Shown: piece by piece, positions 7,947 to 16,002 of the stretch
Numbering within the stretch: position 1 is the stretch's first letter
Layout of the letters: each line of letters opens with the position of its first letter
Position numbers and translations under genes: made by a program
Notes under the pieces: model-generated
The model's database searches: none
Told to the model about the DNA's origin: nothing
What the model saw: only the letters and a program-made list of their open reading frames with translations
NCBI GenBank assembly: GCA_036393295.1
Contig: DASWHF010000045.1
Coordinates: 27,550 to 91,549 of the forward strand
Origin: DASWHF01 sp036393295
Lineage (GTDB): Bacteria; Pseudomonadota; Gammaproteobacteria; Acidiferrobacterales; UBA6901
Direction of reading: 5' to 3'
Length of the DNA stretch: 64,000 nucleotides

Positions 7947-8977
7947 GCGGTCTCGCTGGTGCTCTGCGGGGTGCTCAGCATGGATGCCAGACGGCGGCCG
8001 ATCAGCTGCGGAACCTCCTTGTGCGCCTCGGACAGCGCCACCAGGATGGCGCGCTCGAAGGCGTAGGCATCGGCGCTGCCATGGCTCTTGATGACCACGC
8101 CGTTGAGGCCCACCAGGGTCCCGCCATTGTAGTGGCGCGGATCCACGCTGCGCCGGAAGGCCTTGATCACCGGCAGCGCGATCAACCCGGCCAGCCGGGT
8201 AAAGGTATTCCGCATGAATGCCTGCTTCATCATCTGCGAAATCATCTTGGCCAGCCCCTCGCTCGCCTTCATCGTCACGTTGCCGACGAAGCCGTCACAG
8301 ACAATGACGTCGGCCTTGCCGGTGAAGATCTCGTCGCCTTCCACATAGCCGCCGTAGTGGATGCCGCTGGCGCGCAGCAGCTCGGCGGCCTTCTTTACGG
8401 TGTCGTTGCCCTTGATGTCCTCGACGCCGATGTTGAGTAGGCAGACCTTGGGGTCGGGCTTGCCCTCGATCGCGCCGACCAGCAGCGACCCCATGATGCC
8501 GAACTGCAACAACTGTTCGGGCGTGGAGTCGACGTTGGCGCCGAGATCCAGTATGTGCACGTGACCGTGCAGGGTCGGCCAAGCGGTGATGATCGCCGGC
8601 CGGTCGATGCCCGGCAGCGTCTTGAGCACGAAGCGCGCCGTGGCCATGAGCGCCCCGGTGTTGCCGGCGCTGACGCAGGCATCGGCCGCGCCCTCCTTGA
8701 CGAGATTGATGGCCACGCGCATGGACGAATCCTTCTTGCCGCGCAGCGCCTGGGCCGGCGGCTCGTCCATGCCGACCGTCTCGGAGGCGTGCCGGATGAT
8801 CAGGCGCGGCCCCTCGGTGCGGCGCCGGGCCGCCAACGCCTCGCGCAGCGCGTCCGCGCGCCCGACCAGTATCAGCTTGAGGTCGGGCTGCCGGTCGTGC
8901 ACCGCCAATGCGGCGGGAACGGTGACGCTGAGGCCATGGTCGCCCCCCATGGCGTCCAGAGCGATGGTGACGGTCAA
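7943..8977 (-). CDS. plsX: Phosphate acyltransferase PlsX
   Basis: PlsX makes acyl-phosphate from acyl-ACP, the first committed step of the PlsX/PlsY phospholipid route. The 344-residue protein has the signature ALDAMGGDHG at the N-terminus, SAGNTGALM in the middle and FVGNVTMKASEG later. The start is a TTG: an in-frame TAG lies two codons upstream, and ATG at codon 10 would cut into the signature. A G-rich Shine-Dalgarno-like stretch precedes it. It follows rpmF by 38 bp and overlaps fabH by 4 nt. Confidence 0.94.
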   Translation of the reverse strand: MTVTIALDAMGGDHGLSVTVPAALAVHDRQPDLKLILVGRADALREALAARRRTEGPRLIIRHASETVGMDEPPAQALRGKKDSSMRVAINLVKEGAADACVSAGNTGALMATARFVLKTLPGIDRPAIITAWPTLHGHVHILDLGANVDSTPEQLLQFGIMGSLLVGAIEGKPDPKVCLLNIGVEDIKGNDTVKKAAELLRASGIHYGGYVEGDEIFTGKADVIVCDGFVGNVTMKASEGLAKMISQMMKQAFMRNTFTRLAGLIALPVIKAFRRSVDPRHYNGGTLVGLNGVVIKSHGSADAYAFERAILVALSEAHKEVPQLIGRRLASMLSTPQSTSETA

Positions 8978-9015
8978 GGGCGACTACCCCGCATCGGCCT
9001 CAGAGCCCGCTCGGG

Positions 9016-9195
9016 TCAGTCGGACTTCGTGTCGATGACCTTGCGCCCGCGATAGAAGCCGCTGGCGCTGACATGGTGGCGTCGGTGGGTCTCGCCGCTG
9101 GTCGGCTCGATGGAGAAATTGGGCGTCTTCAGAGCATCGTGCGAACGGCGCATCCCGCGTTTCGACGGCGTCTTGCGACTCTTTTGAACTGCCAT
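9016..9195 (-). CDS. rpmF: 50S ribosomal protein L32
   Basis: This 59-residue basic protein of the large subunit begins MAVQKSRKTPSKRGMRRSHD, the usual L32 start, and ends KVIDTKSD. The zinc-binding cysteine pairs found in some L32 proteins are absent, so this is the zinc-independent form. The ATG at 9195 is chosen by family alignment. It lies between yceD and plsX as in E. coli, so ribosome supply and lipid synthesis share a transcript. Confidence 0.95.
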   Translation of the reverse strand: MAVQKSRKTPSKRGMRRSHDALKTPNFSIEPTSGETHRRHHVSASGFYRGRKVIDTKSD

Positions 9196-9230
9196 TTGAT
9201 GTTCCTCGTTCCAGAACTGACAAAAATTCG

Positions 9231-9755
9231 TTACCGCTGGTCCTTCTTGCCGCGTTTCAGCTGCCGAAGCCCCGCGAACGGGTGCGGCCGTCCACCGCCG
9301 GCATCGTCCTCGGCGACGGCCGCGGTCCGGCACGTACCGGGCGCGTGCCGCGCGAACATCGGCAGCGCCAGGATCAGCTCGTCCTCGACCAGCGCCGCCA
9401 GGCTCAAGGGGCCCGGCACCTCGAGCGCCTCGTCGGACTCATCGGCCCCATCGGCCGAACGCGCCGTCTCGCCCGGCCGGCGCAGCAACAGCATGACGTC
9501 GGCGTGCACCGGACAGCTCACCGCTTCGAGGCAGCGCTGACAGGTGAAGCTCAGCTCGGCATCGAGCCGGCCGCGCATCAGCCGCTGGCCCTCACTGCTG
9601 CGTTCGAAACTCAGGTCCAGCACCACCTGCCCGCCGGGGTCGCGGCACAGCGCGAGCAGCCGCGGCATGGCCTCCGGCGACAACTCCCCTTTGAGGCGCA
9701 CGCCCTCGTCGGCGAGCCTCAGCGGGTCGATGATCGCGGGCAAGCTGCCGAACAT
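9231..9755 (-). CDS. yceD: YceD / DUF177 family protein
   Basis: YceD-family proteins are needed for normal 23S rRNA accumulation; the mechanism is not settled. The 174-residue protein has an N-terminal IIDPLRLA segment like the family, a CQRCLE cysteine pair near residue 71 that may hold metal, and an acidic C-terminal half (SADGADESDEALEVPG). It is the first gene of the rpmF-plsX-fab operon. A near-consensus -10 box ends 9 nt before this ATG, so the transcript would have almost no leader. The ATG agrees with the family start, which makes a later start less likely. Confidence 0.9.
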   Translation of the reverse strand: MFGSLPAIIDPLRLADEGVRLKGELSPEAMPRLLALCRDPGGQVVLDLSFERSSEGQRLMRGRLDAELSFTCQRCLEAVSCPVHADVMLLLRRPGETARSADGADESDEALEVPGPLSLAALVEDELILALPMFARHAPGTCRTAAVAEDDAGGGRPHPFAGLRQLKRGKKDQR

Positions 9756-9764
9756 AAGCCGCGC

Positions 9765-9793
9765 ATCATATAACTGCGCGTATTCGCTGTCAA
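9765..9793 (-). promoter_or_regulatory. Sigma-70 promoter of the yceD-rpmF-plsX-fab operon
   Basis: On the minus strand TTGACA (9793-9788) is followed by exactly 17 nt and TATGAT (9770-9765), five of six matches to the -10 consensus. The expected transcription start, about 7 nt further on, falls about 3 nt before the yceD ATG, so the message would be essentially leaderless. Confidence 0.75.
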
Positions 9794-9819
9794 AATTACC
9801 TTACCCCGGCCCGGGAATA

Positions 9820-9848
9820 TTGACACCCCCGCCACCCTTCCGTAAAAA
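9820..9848 (+). promoter_or_regulatory. Probable sigma-70 promoter of pycA
   Basis: TTGACA at 9820-9825, a 17-nt spacer and TAAAAA at 9843-9848 (four of six). It points toward pycA and would give a leader of about 75 nt. It lies in the 175-bp divergent spacer, 27 bp from the yceD promoter, so the two could interfere. Confidence 0.55.
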
Positions 9849-9930
9849 GGTCGGTCCCGGCTGCCCGCCGCCCCCAGCCGGCGCGCCTCCGGCCCGGAAA
9901 CCGGCACGCCACCGCCCACAGGAGCCCGGC

Positions 9931-11349
9931 TTGATCTCGAAGATCCTGGTAGCCAATCGCGGCGAGATCGCGGTCCGCATCGTACGCGCCTGCGCCGAGC
10001 TCGGCATCACCTCGGCGGTGATCTATTCCGACGCCGATCGCAGCGCCCTGCACGTCAAGAAGGCCGATGAGGCCTACAGTCTGGGGCCGGACCCGGTGGG
10101 CGGCTATCTCAACGTTCACCGCATCGTGAACCTCGCAGTCACCGCCGGCTGTGACGCCCTGCATCCGGGTTACGGCTTCCTGTCGGAGAATCCCCAGCTC
10201 GCCGAGGTCTGCGCGCGCCGCGGCGTCCGCTTCATCGGCCCCAGCGCGGAGGTCATCCGCCGCATGGGTGACAAGATCGAGGCGCGCCGGGCCATGATCG
10301 CCGCCGGCATCCCGGTGGTGCCCGGCAGCGATGCCAGCCTCGCGGACCTGGACGAGGCCCTGGCCCTGGCCGGGCGCATCGGCTACCCGGTGATGCTCAA
10401 GGCCACCACCGGCGGCGGCGGGCGCGGTATCCGCCGCTGCGAAGACGAAGCCGAGCTCGAGCGCAATTTCGAGCGCGTCGTCTCCGAGGCCGGCAAGGCC
10501 TTCGGCTCGGCCGATGTGTTCGTCGAGAAGTTCGTCAGCCGCCCGCGCCATATCGAGGTGCAGGTGCTCGGCGACAGCCACGGCAATCTGGTGCACCTGT
10601 TCGAGCGCGACTGCTCGATTCAGCGGCGCAACCAGAAGCTGGTGGAGATCGCGCCCTCGCCGCAGCTCAGCGACGCACAGCGCACCGAGGTCTGCGCGCT
10701 GGGGGTGCGCGCGGCGCGCGCCGTCGGTTACGAGAATGCCGGCACCGTGGAGTTCCTGCTCGACCGCGACGGGCATTTCTATTTCATGGAGATGAACACC
10801 CGCCTGCAGGTCGAGCACACCGTCACCGAGCAGATCACCGGGGTCGACATCGTCCAGGAGCAGATCCGCATCGCCGCCGGCGAGCCGCTGTCCTACACCC
10901 AGGACCGGATCCAGCGGCGCGGCTACGCCATCCAGTTCCGCATCAATGCCGAGGACCCGAAGAACGATTTCCTGCCGAACTACGGGCGAATCACGCGCTA
11001 TTACTCGCCCGGCGGCCCCGGCGTGCGCACCGACGCGGCGATCTACACCGGCTACGAGTTTCCGCCGTACTACGATTCAATGTGCGCCAAGCTCACGATC
11101 TGGGCGCTCGACTGGGAACGCGCGCTGGCGCGCGCCCGGCGCGCGTTGCGCGACATGGGCGTGTCGGGCGTGAAGACCACCATCCCCTATCACATGCAGA
11201 TCCTCAAGGCCGAGGCCTTCCGCAGCGCGCAGTTCGATACCGGGTTCGTCGAGCAGCATCCGGAGCTGATAAACTACTCGCAGCGGCGCCCGCCGGCGCA
11301 TCTCGCGGCCGCCATCGCCGCCGCGATCGCGGCGCATCACCGTCTGTAA
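9931..11349 (+). CDS. pycA: Pyruvate carboxylase subunit A (biotin carboxylase)
   Basis: This 472-residue ATP-grasp enzyme carboxylates the biotin carried by its partner PycB. It starts ISKILVANRGEIAVRI, has the glycine-rich ATP loop KATTGGGGRGIRR, the Mg/bicarbonate region HLFERDCSIQRRNQK and MEMNTRLQVEHTVTE. The start is TTG at 9931, with a clear ACAGGAG Shine-Dalgarno 6-7 nt upstream. AccC has the same fold, but the next gene is the carboxyltransferase-biotin protein 13 bp away, and no accB is nearby. Together they would refill oxaloacetate from pyruvate. Confidence 0.85.
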   Translation: MISKILVANRGEIAVRIVRACAELGITSAVIYSDADRSALHVKKADEAYSLGPDPVGGYLNVHRIVNLAVTAGCDALHPGYGFLSENPQLAEVCARRGVRFIGPSAEVIRRMGDKIEARRAMIAAGIPVVPGSDASLADLDEALALAGRIGYPVMLKATTGGGGRGIRRCEDEAELERNFERVVSEAGKAFGSADVFVEKFVSRPRHIEVQVLGDSHGNLVHLFERDCSIQRRNQKLVEIAPSPQLSDAQRTEVCALGVRAARAVGYENAGTVEFLLDRDGHFYFMEMNTRLQVEHTVTEQITGVDIVQEQIRIAAGEPLSYTQDRIQRRGYAIQFRINAEDPKNDFLPNYGRITRYYSPGGPGVRTDAAIYTGYEFPPYYDSMCAKLTIWALDWERALARARRALRDMGVSGVKTTIPYHMQILKAEAFRSAQFDTGFVEQHPELINYSQRRPPAHLAAAIAAAIAAHHRL

Positions 11350-11362
11350 TCAGGCAGCGCGC

Positions 11363-13198
11363 ATGGCATCGAAAAACAAGGTCCACATCACCGAGCTGAT
11401 CCTGCGCGACGCGCACCAGTCGCTGATCGCGACCCGGCTGCGCACCGAGGACATGCTGCCAATCTGCCCGAAGCTGGACCAGGCCGGTTTCTGGTCGCTC
11501 GAGGCCTGGGGCGGTGCGACCTTCGATGCCAGTATCCGCTTCCTGAAGGAGGACCCCTGGGAGCGGCTGCGCCGGCTCAAGGCCGCGTTGCCCGCGACGC
11601 CGATCCAGATGCTGTTGCGCGGCCAGAACCTGCTCGGCTACCGGCATTACTCCGACGACGTGGTGCGCGCCTTCGTGGACAAGGCGGCCGAGAACGGGGT
11701 GGACGTGTTCCGCATCTTCGACGCCATGAACGATCTGCGCAACCTCACGGTCTCGGTGCAGGCGGTGATCGACGCCGGCAAGCACGCCCAGGGGGCGATC
11801 TGTTACACGACCAGCCCGGTGCACACCATCGAGCACTTCGTCGCCCAGGCCGTCGCGCTGGAGAAGATGGGCTGCCACTCGATCGCCATCAAGGACATGG
11901 CCGGGCTGCTCACCCCGGCGCGCGCCGCCGAGCTGTTCCGCGCGCTGGCGAAGGCGGTCGGGCTGCCGCTGCACTTCCATTCGCACAGCACCGTGGGCGT
12001 GGCCAACATCGCCATGTACGAGGCGGTCGCCAACGGCTGCCGGCACGTCGACACCGCGTTGAGCGCCATGTCCTGGGGCACCAGCCATTCGCCGACCGAG
12101 AGCATGGTGGTGGCGTTCCGCGACACGCCCTACGACACCGGTCTCGACCTCGAGCGGCTGCAGGAGATCGGTTTCTACTTCCACGAGGTGCGCAAGAAAT
12201 ACCACCAGTTCGAGAGCGACTTCAACGGCGTCGACACGCGCGTGCAGATCAACCAGGTGCCGGGCGGCATGATGTCCAATCTCTCGCACCAGTTGAAGGA
12301 GCAAGGCGCGCTGCACCGCATGAGCGAGGTGCTGGCCGAGATCCCGCGGGTGCGCGAGGACCTGGGCTACCCGCCGCTGGTGACGCCGACCTCGCAGATC
12401 GTCGGCACCCAGGCGGTGCTGAACGTGCTGACCGGCAGCCGTTACAAGAGCATCACCAACGAGGTGAAGTTCTACCTGCAGGGCCGCTACGGCCGCGCGC
12501 CGGGTACGATCAACGACGCCGTGCGCAAGATGGCGATCGGCGACGAGACGGTCATCACCTGCCGCCCGGCCGACCAGCTGAGTCCGGAAATGGACCGGCT
12601 GCGCCACGACATCGGCGCGCTCGCCCGCAGTGAAGAGGACGTGCTGACCTACGCGATGTTCCCCGAGGTCGGGCGCGCCTTCCTCGAGGGCCGCGCCGCC
12701 GGCACGCTCACGCCCGAGCCGCTGCTGCCGCCGCCCGGCGCGCAGGCCCCGGTGCATCCGCTCGCGCCCACCGAGTTCAACGTCACGGTGCACGGCGAGA
12801 CCTATCACCTGAAGATCACCGGCGCCGGCCACCGCAGCGAGGAGCGCCGGCCGTTCTACGTATCGGTGGACGGCGTGCCCGAGGAGATCCTGGTGGAGAC
12901 GCTCATGGAGGTCGTGCCCACCGAGGGCGGCGTGGTCGATACCCGGCGCGTGTCGAAGGACTCGCGCCGCCCCAGGGCCTCCCAGGAGGGCGACGTCACC
13001 AGCTCCATGCCCGGCACCGTCGTCGATGTGCTGGTGAAAGTCGGCGACAAGCTGAAGGCCGGCGATCCGGTGCTGGTGATCGAGGCCATGAAAATGGAGA
13101 ACGAGGTCCCGGCGCCGATCGCCGGCACCGTCAAGGCCGTCAACATCGCCAAGGGCGACAACGTCAATCCGGACGAGGCGTTGGTGGAAATCGAATAG
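11363..13198 (+). CDS. pycB: Pyruvate carboxylase subunit B (carboxyltransferase + biotin domain; OadA-like)
   Basis: The 611-residue protein transfers carboxyl from biotin to pyruvate, giving oxaloacetate. The carboxyltransferase TIM-barrel opens with LILRDAHQSL and carries HFHSHSTVGVAN as metal-binding histidines. A conserved C-terminal region leads to the biotinyl domain with EAMKMENEV, biotin lysine at about 577. Oxaloacetate decarboxylase alpha subunits look the same; no membrane beta or gamma subunit is adjacent and a biotin carboxylase is, so the two-subunit pyruvate carboxylase is the better call. A REPIN follows the stop by 5 bp. Confidence 0.85.
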   Translation: MASKNKVHITELILRDAHQSLIATRLRTEDMLPICPKLDQAGFWSLEAWGGATFDASIRFLKEDPWERLRRLKAALPATPIQMLLRGQNLLGYRHYSDDVVRAFVDKAAENGVDVFRIFDAMNDLRNLTVSVQAVIDAGKHAQGAICYTTSPVHTIEHFVAQAVALEKMGCHSIAIKDMAGLLTPARAAELFRALAKAVGLPLHFHSHSTVGVANIAMYEAVANGCRHVDTALSAMSWGTSHSPTESMVVAFRDTPYDTGLDLERLQEIGFYFHEVRKKYHQFESDFNGVDTRVQINQVPGGMMSNLSHQLKEQGALHRMSEVLAEIPRVREDLGYPPLVTPTSQIVGTQAVLNVLTGSRYKSITNEVKFYLQGRYGRAPGTINDAVRKMAIGDETVITCRPADQLSPEMDRLRHDIGALARSEEDVLTYAMFPEVGRAFLEGRAAGTLTPEPLLPPPGAQAPVHPLAPTEFNVTVHGETYHLKITGAGHRSEERRPFYVSVDGVPEEILVETLMEVVPTEGGVVDTRRVSKDSRRPRASQEGDVTSSMPGTVVDVLVKVGDKLKAGDPVLVIEAMKMENEVPAPIAGTVKAVNIAKGDNVNPDEALVEIE

Positions 13199-13203
13199 CC
13201 TGC

Positions 13204-13259
13204 GTAGGGTGGGGCCCTGCCCCACCATAACCTTTCGGTGGGGCACGGCCCCACCCTAC
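13204..13259. repeat. REPIN-like inverted doublet, family A, copy 1
   Basis: Two hairpins face each other. Each starts with GTAG and has a GGTGGGGC / GCCCCACC stem around a 3-nt loop (CCT in the left copy). GTAG heading a GC hairpin is the hallmark of REP sequences mobilised by RAYT (Y1-type) transposases. It lies between the co-directional pycB and yceF genes. A second copy is at 41499-41572. Confidence 0.75.
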
Positions 13260-13281
13260 TCCTACACTGGTCACTGCATTT

Positions 13282-13857
13282 ATGCGCCTAATACTCGCCT
13301 CCACCTCCCGCTTCCGCCGCGAGCTGTTGTTGCGGCTGCTGCTGCCGTTCGAGGTGGTGGCACCGGACGTCGACGAGGCGCCGCGGGCGGGCGAGTCGCC
13401 CGAGGCGCTGGTCGAGCGCCTGGCGGTCGCCAAGGCCGAGACGGTGGCGGCGGCACATCCGGGGGCGCTGGTCATCGGTTCCGACCAGGTCGCGGTGCAG
13501 CGCGGGGAAATCGTCGGCAAGCCCGGCAACCATGCCGGGGCCGTGGAGCAACTGCGTGCGGCCTCCGGTCAGCGTGTCACGCTGTACACCGGATTGGCGC
13601 TGGTCAACGGCGCGACCGGGAGGGTTCGGCGCGAAGTGATCCCCTACAGCACGCAGTTCCGCACGCTCACGGACGCGCAGATCGAGCGTTATCTGAAACG
13701 CGAGCAGCCCTACAACTGTGCCGGCAGCCTGCGCTCGGAAGGATTGGGCATTGCCCTGTTGGAGCGCTTCGCGGGCGACGACCCGACGGCCCTCATCGGC
13801 CTGCCGCTGATACGGCTGGTGCGCATGCTCGAGGCCGAGGGCGTTGAGGTGATTTGA
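13282..13857 (+). CDS. yceF: Maf-like m7GTP pyrophosphatase (YceF type)
   Basis: YceF-type Maf proteins hydrolyse m7GTP and related modified nucleotides as house-cleaning enzymes. The 191-residue protein begins MRLILASTSRFRREL and has GSDQVAV with the catalytic Asp. The CAGSLRSEGLGIALLER and DPTALIGLPLI segments match E. coli YceF rather than the dTTP/UTP-specific YhdE branch. No strong Shine-Dalgarno is visible. In E. coli it also sits between rluC and yceD. Here it is bracketed by two REPIN-type repeats. Confidence 0.88.
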   Translation: MRLILASTSRFRRELLLRLLLPFEVVAPDVDEAPRAGESPEALVERLAVAKAETVAAAHPGALVIGSDQVAVQRGEIVGKPGNHAGAVEQLRAASGQRVTLYTGLALVNGATGRVRREVIPYSTQFRTLTDAQIERYLKREQPYNCAGSLRSEGLGIALLERFAGDDPTALIGLPLIRLVRMLEAEGVEVI

Positions 13858-13869
13858 AACATAATAATT

Positions 13870-13938
13870 GTAGGCGGGGCTTCCAGCCCCGCCGTGTTCG
13901 GATTTGCACGGCATCGCGGGGCTAGAAGCCCCGCCTAC
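13870..13938. repeat. REPIN-like inverted doublet, family B, copy 1
   Basis: Each half begins GTAGGCGGGG and folds as GGCGGGGCT-TCC-AGCCCCGCC; the halves are inverted and separated by about 20 bp. The right half carries a variant (CTAGAAGC instead of CTGGAAGC). It fills the convergent space between yceF and sppA, where it could also end both transcripts. Confidence 0.78.
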
Positions 13939-13944
13939 AGTTTA

Positions 13945-14922
13945 TTACTTCATCACCGGCGTGCGCTGCAGGATCTCGGTGCCGAGACCGCGCGCCATGG
14001 CGGTGCCGAGGCGCCGGGCGAAGCGGTCGAAGAAGCCCGGCTGGACGGTGAAGTCGACGATGTCCTCGGCGCCGATCACCTCGCGCGCGACGTAACCGGC
14101 GCTGCCGAACTCGTCGATGAGACCGAGCGCGCGGGCCCTGTCGCCGGTCCAGAACAGACCGCTGAACAGATCCTTGTCGTCCTTGAGCGCCTCACCGCGC
14201 CCCTCCTCGACGGTGGCGATGAACTGCTCGTGGATCTCCTTGAGCAGCGTCTCGGCGTGGCGGCGCGACTTGGCGTCGAGCGGCGAGAACGGGTCGAGCA
14301 TGCCCTTGTTCTCGCCGGCGGTCAGCAGGCGCCGCTCGATGCCGAGCTTTTTCATGCCGTCGACGAAGCCGAAGCCGTCCATCAGCACGCCGATCGAGCC
14401 GACGATGCTGGCGGGATTGGCGTAGATCTTGCGCGCGCCGGCGACCGCGTAGTAACAGCCGGAGGCGCAGATGTCGCCGACCACGGCGTACAACGGCACC
14501 TCGGGATACAGTTCCTGCAGGCGCTTGATCTCGTCGTAGATATAGGCGGCCTGCACCGGGCTGCCGCCCGGGCTGTTGGTGCGCAGGATCACGCCGACCG
14601 TGCCCTTGTCCTCGAAGGCGGCGCGCAGGCCGGTGATCACGTTGTCGGCGCTGGCGTCGCCGCCGAACTCGATCACGCCGTCGAGATCGACCAGCGCGGT
14701 GTAGCGCTTGGCGAGCGGACGGTCGCCCCAGCCGCCGGCCAGGAACAGGATCAGCAGCAACAGCAGATAGGCCGCCAGGAACAGCTTGAAGAAAATTCCC
14801 CAACGCCGCGCCCGGCGCTGCTCGATCAGCGACTCCGCCGCCAGGCGTTCGAGGACCTGGCGCTCCCAGCCGCCGCCCGGCGACGTCGATGCTCCCGATG
14901 AGGATATGGTGTTCTCGCTCAT
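13945..14922 (-). CDS. sppA: Signal peptide peptidase SppA (S49 family)
   Basis: SppA degrades leftover signal peptides from the periplasmic side of the inner membrane. This is the short (325-residue, SppA36K-like) form. One membrane segment lies at about residues 43-63 (FFKLFLAAYLLLLLILFLAG), followed by the ClpP-like fold with RTNSPGGSPVQAA. The probable Ser154 (ASGCYYA) / Lys206 (AGENKGML) catalytic pair is spaced as in B. subtilis SppA. The ATG at 14922, after a GGAAG Shine-Dalgarno, is preferred over an upstream in-frame start. Confidence 0.9.
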   Translation of the reverse strand: MSENTISSSGASTSPGGGWERQVLERLAAESLIEQRRARRWGIFFKLFLAAYLLLLLILFLAGGWGDRPLAKRYTALVDLDGVIEFGGDASADNVITGLRAAFEDKGTVGVILRTNSPGGSPVQAAYIYDEIKRLQELYPEVPLYAVVGDICASGCYYAVAGARKIYANPASIVGSIGVLMDGFGFVDGMKKLGIERRLLTAGENKGMLDPFSPLDAKSRRHAETLLKEIHEQFIATVEEGRGEALKDDKDLFSGLFWTGDRARALGLIDEFGSAGYVAREVIGAEDIVDFTVQPGFFDRFARRLGTAMARGLGTEILQRTPVMK

Positions 14923-14941
14923 GTTCGTGTCTTCCGCAGTG

Positions 14942-15355
14942 TCATTCGGCGCCCGGCGCGACCGCGCCGTCGTCCAGGTCACGGTGCCGGCCGAGCAGCA
15001 GCCGCCCGCCCCGCTCCAGCACCGGCAGGGCGACGAGGCCCAGGCCCGCGCACGGCCCGCCCAGGCAGGTGCCGGTGGCGGGATGATAGCGCGCGCCGTG
15101 CGTGGCGCATATCAGTTCGCTTCCCGCGGCGTCGAAGAATTCGCCCTCGATCCAATCGAGCTCGACGGCGCGGTGCGCGCAGCGGTTCAAGTAGGCTTGC
15201 GCCCGGCCCGCATGGCGCACGGCAAAGGCCGGCGCCGGCAGGCCGCGCCAGCGTACCCGGAAGCGCACCCCCGGCCCGCCGTCGCGTAGCGCCGCGCTGG
15301 CGCAGATCGCCTCGCCGGCGGCGAGCGGCCGGTCGGCGCGGCCCGTCGTCGTCAT
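14942..15355 (-). CDS. Small Rieske [2Fe-2S] protein
   Basis: This 137-residue soluble protein has a Rieske cluster motif: Cys-Ala-His (RCAHRAVELD) and, about 25 residues later, Cys-Ala-Thr-His (ICATHGARYH). It is short, with no oxygenase or membrane domain, so it is probably an electron carrier or ferredoxin-like partner of unknown role. The ATG overlaps the gph stop (4 nt), placing it in the rluC-gph-Rieske-sppA operon. The partner protein cannot be inferred from the sequence. Confidence 0.85.
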   Translation of the reverse strand: MTTTGRADRPLAAGEAICASAALRDGGPGVRFRVRWRGLPAPAFAVRHAGRAQAYLNRCAHRAVELDWIEGEFFDAAGSELICATHGARYHPATGTCLGGPCAGLGLVALPVLERGGRLLLGRHRDLDDGAVAPGAE

Positions 15356-16002
15356 CCGAGCCACGCGCACACCGCGTCGAAGCTGTCCAGGCAGGCCAGC
15401 GCGCCGTTCGCCAGCAGCGACTCGCGGGTGTGCACGCCGTAGCTCACGGCCAGCGCCGGCAGGCCCGCGTTGCGCGCCATCGCCATATCGTAGACCGTGT
15501 CGCCGACCATGAGGGCGCGGGCGACCTCGACGCCGGTGACCTCCAGGATCTCCTCGAGCATGCGCGGGTGCGGCTTGGAGCAGGTCTCGTCGGCGCAGCG
15601 CGTGGCGGCGAAGTAACGGCGCGTGGCGGTGTCGTCCAGCACCCGCTCGAGGCCGCGGCGCGCCTTGCCGGTCGCCACCGCCAGCAGGAAGCCGCGGTCG
15701 GCGAGCGCCGCCAGCCCCGCATCGACGCCGGGGAACAGCGGCATGGCGCCCTGATCGTGCACCAGGAAGTGCTCGCGGTAACGTTCGGCCAGCTGCGCCC
15801 GGGTGGTCACGTCGCAGCGCGGAAACAGCGCGGCCAGCGCCTCGCCGAGGCCGAGGCCGATGATATGGCGCACCGCCTCCTCGCCCGGCACGGCGATGTC
15901 GAGGTCGACCGCGGCGGCGCGCATGCAGCGCACGATCTTGGCCTCGGAATCCATCAGCGTTCCGTCCCAGTCGAACACGATGAGGTCGTAAGACCGGCTC
16001 AT
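15352..16002 (-). CDS. HAD-superfamily phosphatase, Gph/phosphoglycolate phosphatase-like
   Basis: The 216-residue protein has the HAD motifs in order: FDWDGTLMDSE with the nucleophile and acid Asp (residues 10-14), LAVATGK as motif II, KPHP with the motif III Lys, and MVGDTVYDMAMA as motif IV. An alpha-helical cap lies between motifs I and II (type C1), as in Gph and pyrophosphatase PpaX-type enzymes. The substrate cannot be fixed from sequence alone. The stop overlaps the Rieske ATG and the start overlaps the rluC stop, both by 4 nt. Confidence 0.85.
   Translation of the reverse strand: MSRSYDLIVFDWDGTLMDSEAKIVRCMRAAAVDLDIAVPGEEAVRHIIGLGLGEALAALFPRCDVTTRAQLAERYREHFLVHDQGAMPLFPGVDAGLAALADRGFLLAVATGKARRGLERVLDDTATRRYFAATRCADETCSKPHPRMLEEILEVTGVEVARALMVGDTVYDMAMARNAGLPALAVSYGVHTRESLLANGALACLDSFDAVCAWLG

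Noticed and set aside
11363..13198. Sodium-pumping oxaloacetate decarboxylase alpha subunit
   Set aside because: No membrane beta or gamma subunit genes are adjacent, while a biotin carboxylase gene is directly upstream.
11204..13246. A 680-codon minus-strand frame over pycB
   Set aside because: Antisense shadow with low-complexity His/Arg/Gly composition; pycB has all domains including the biotin motif.
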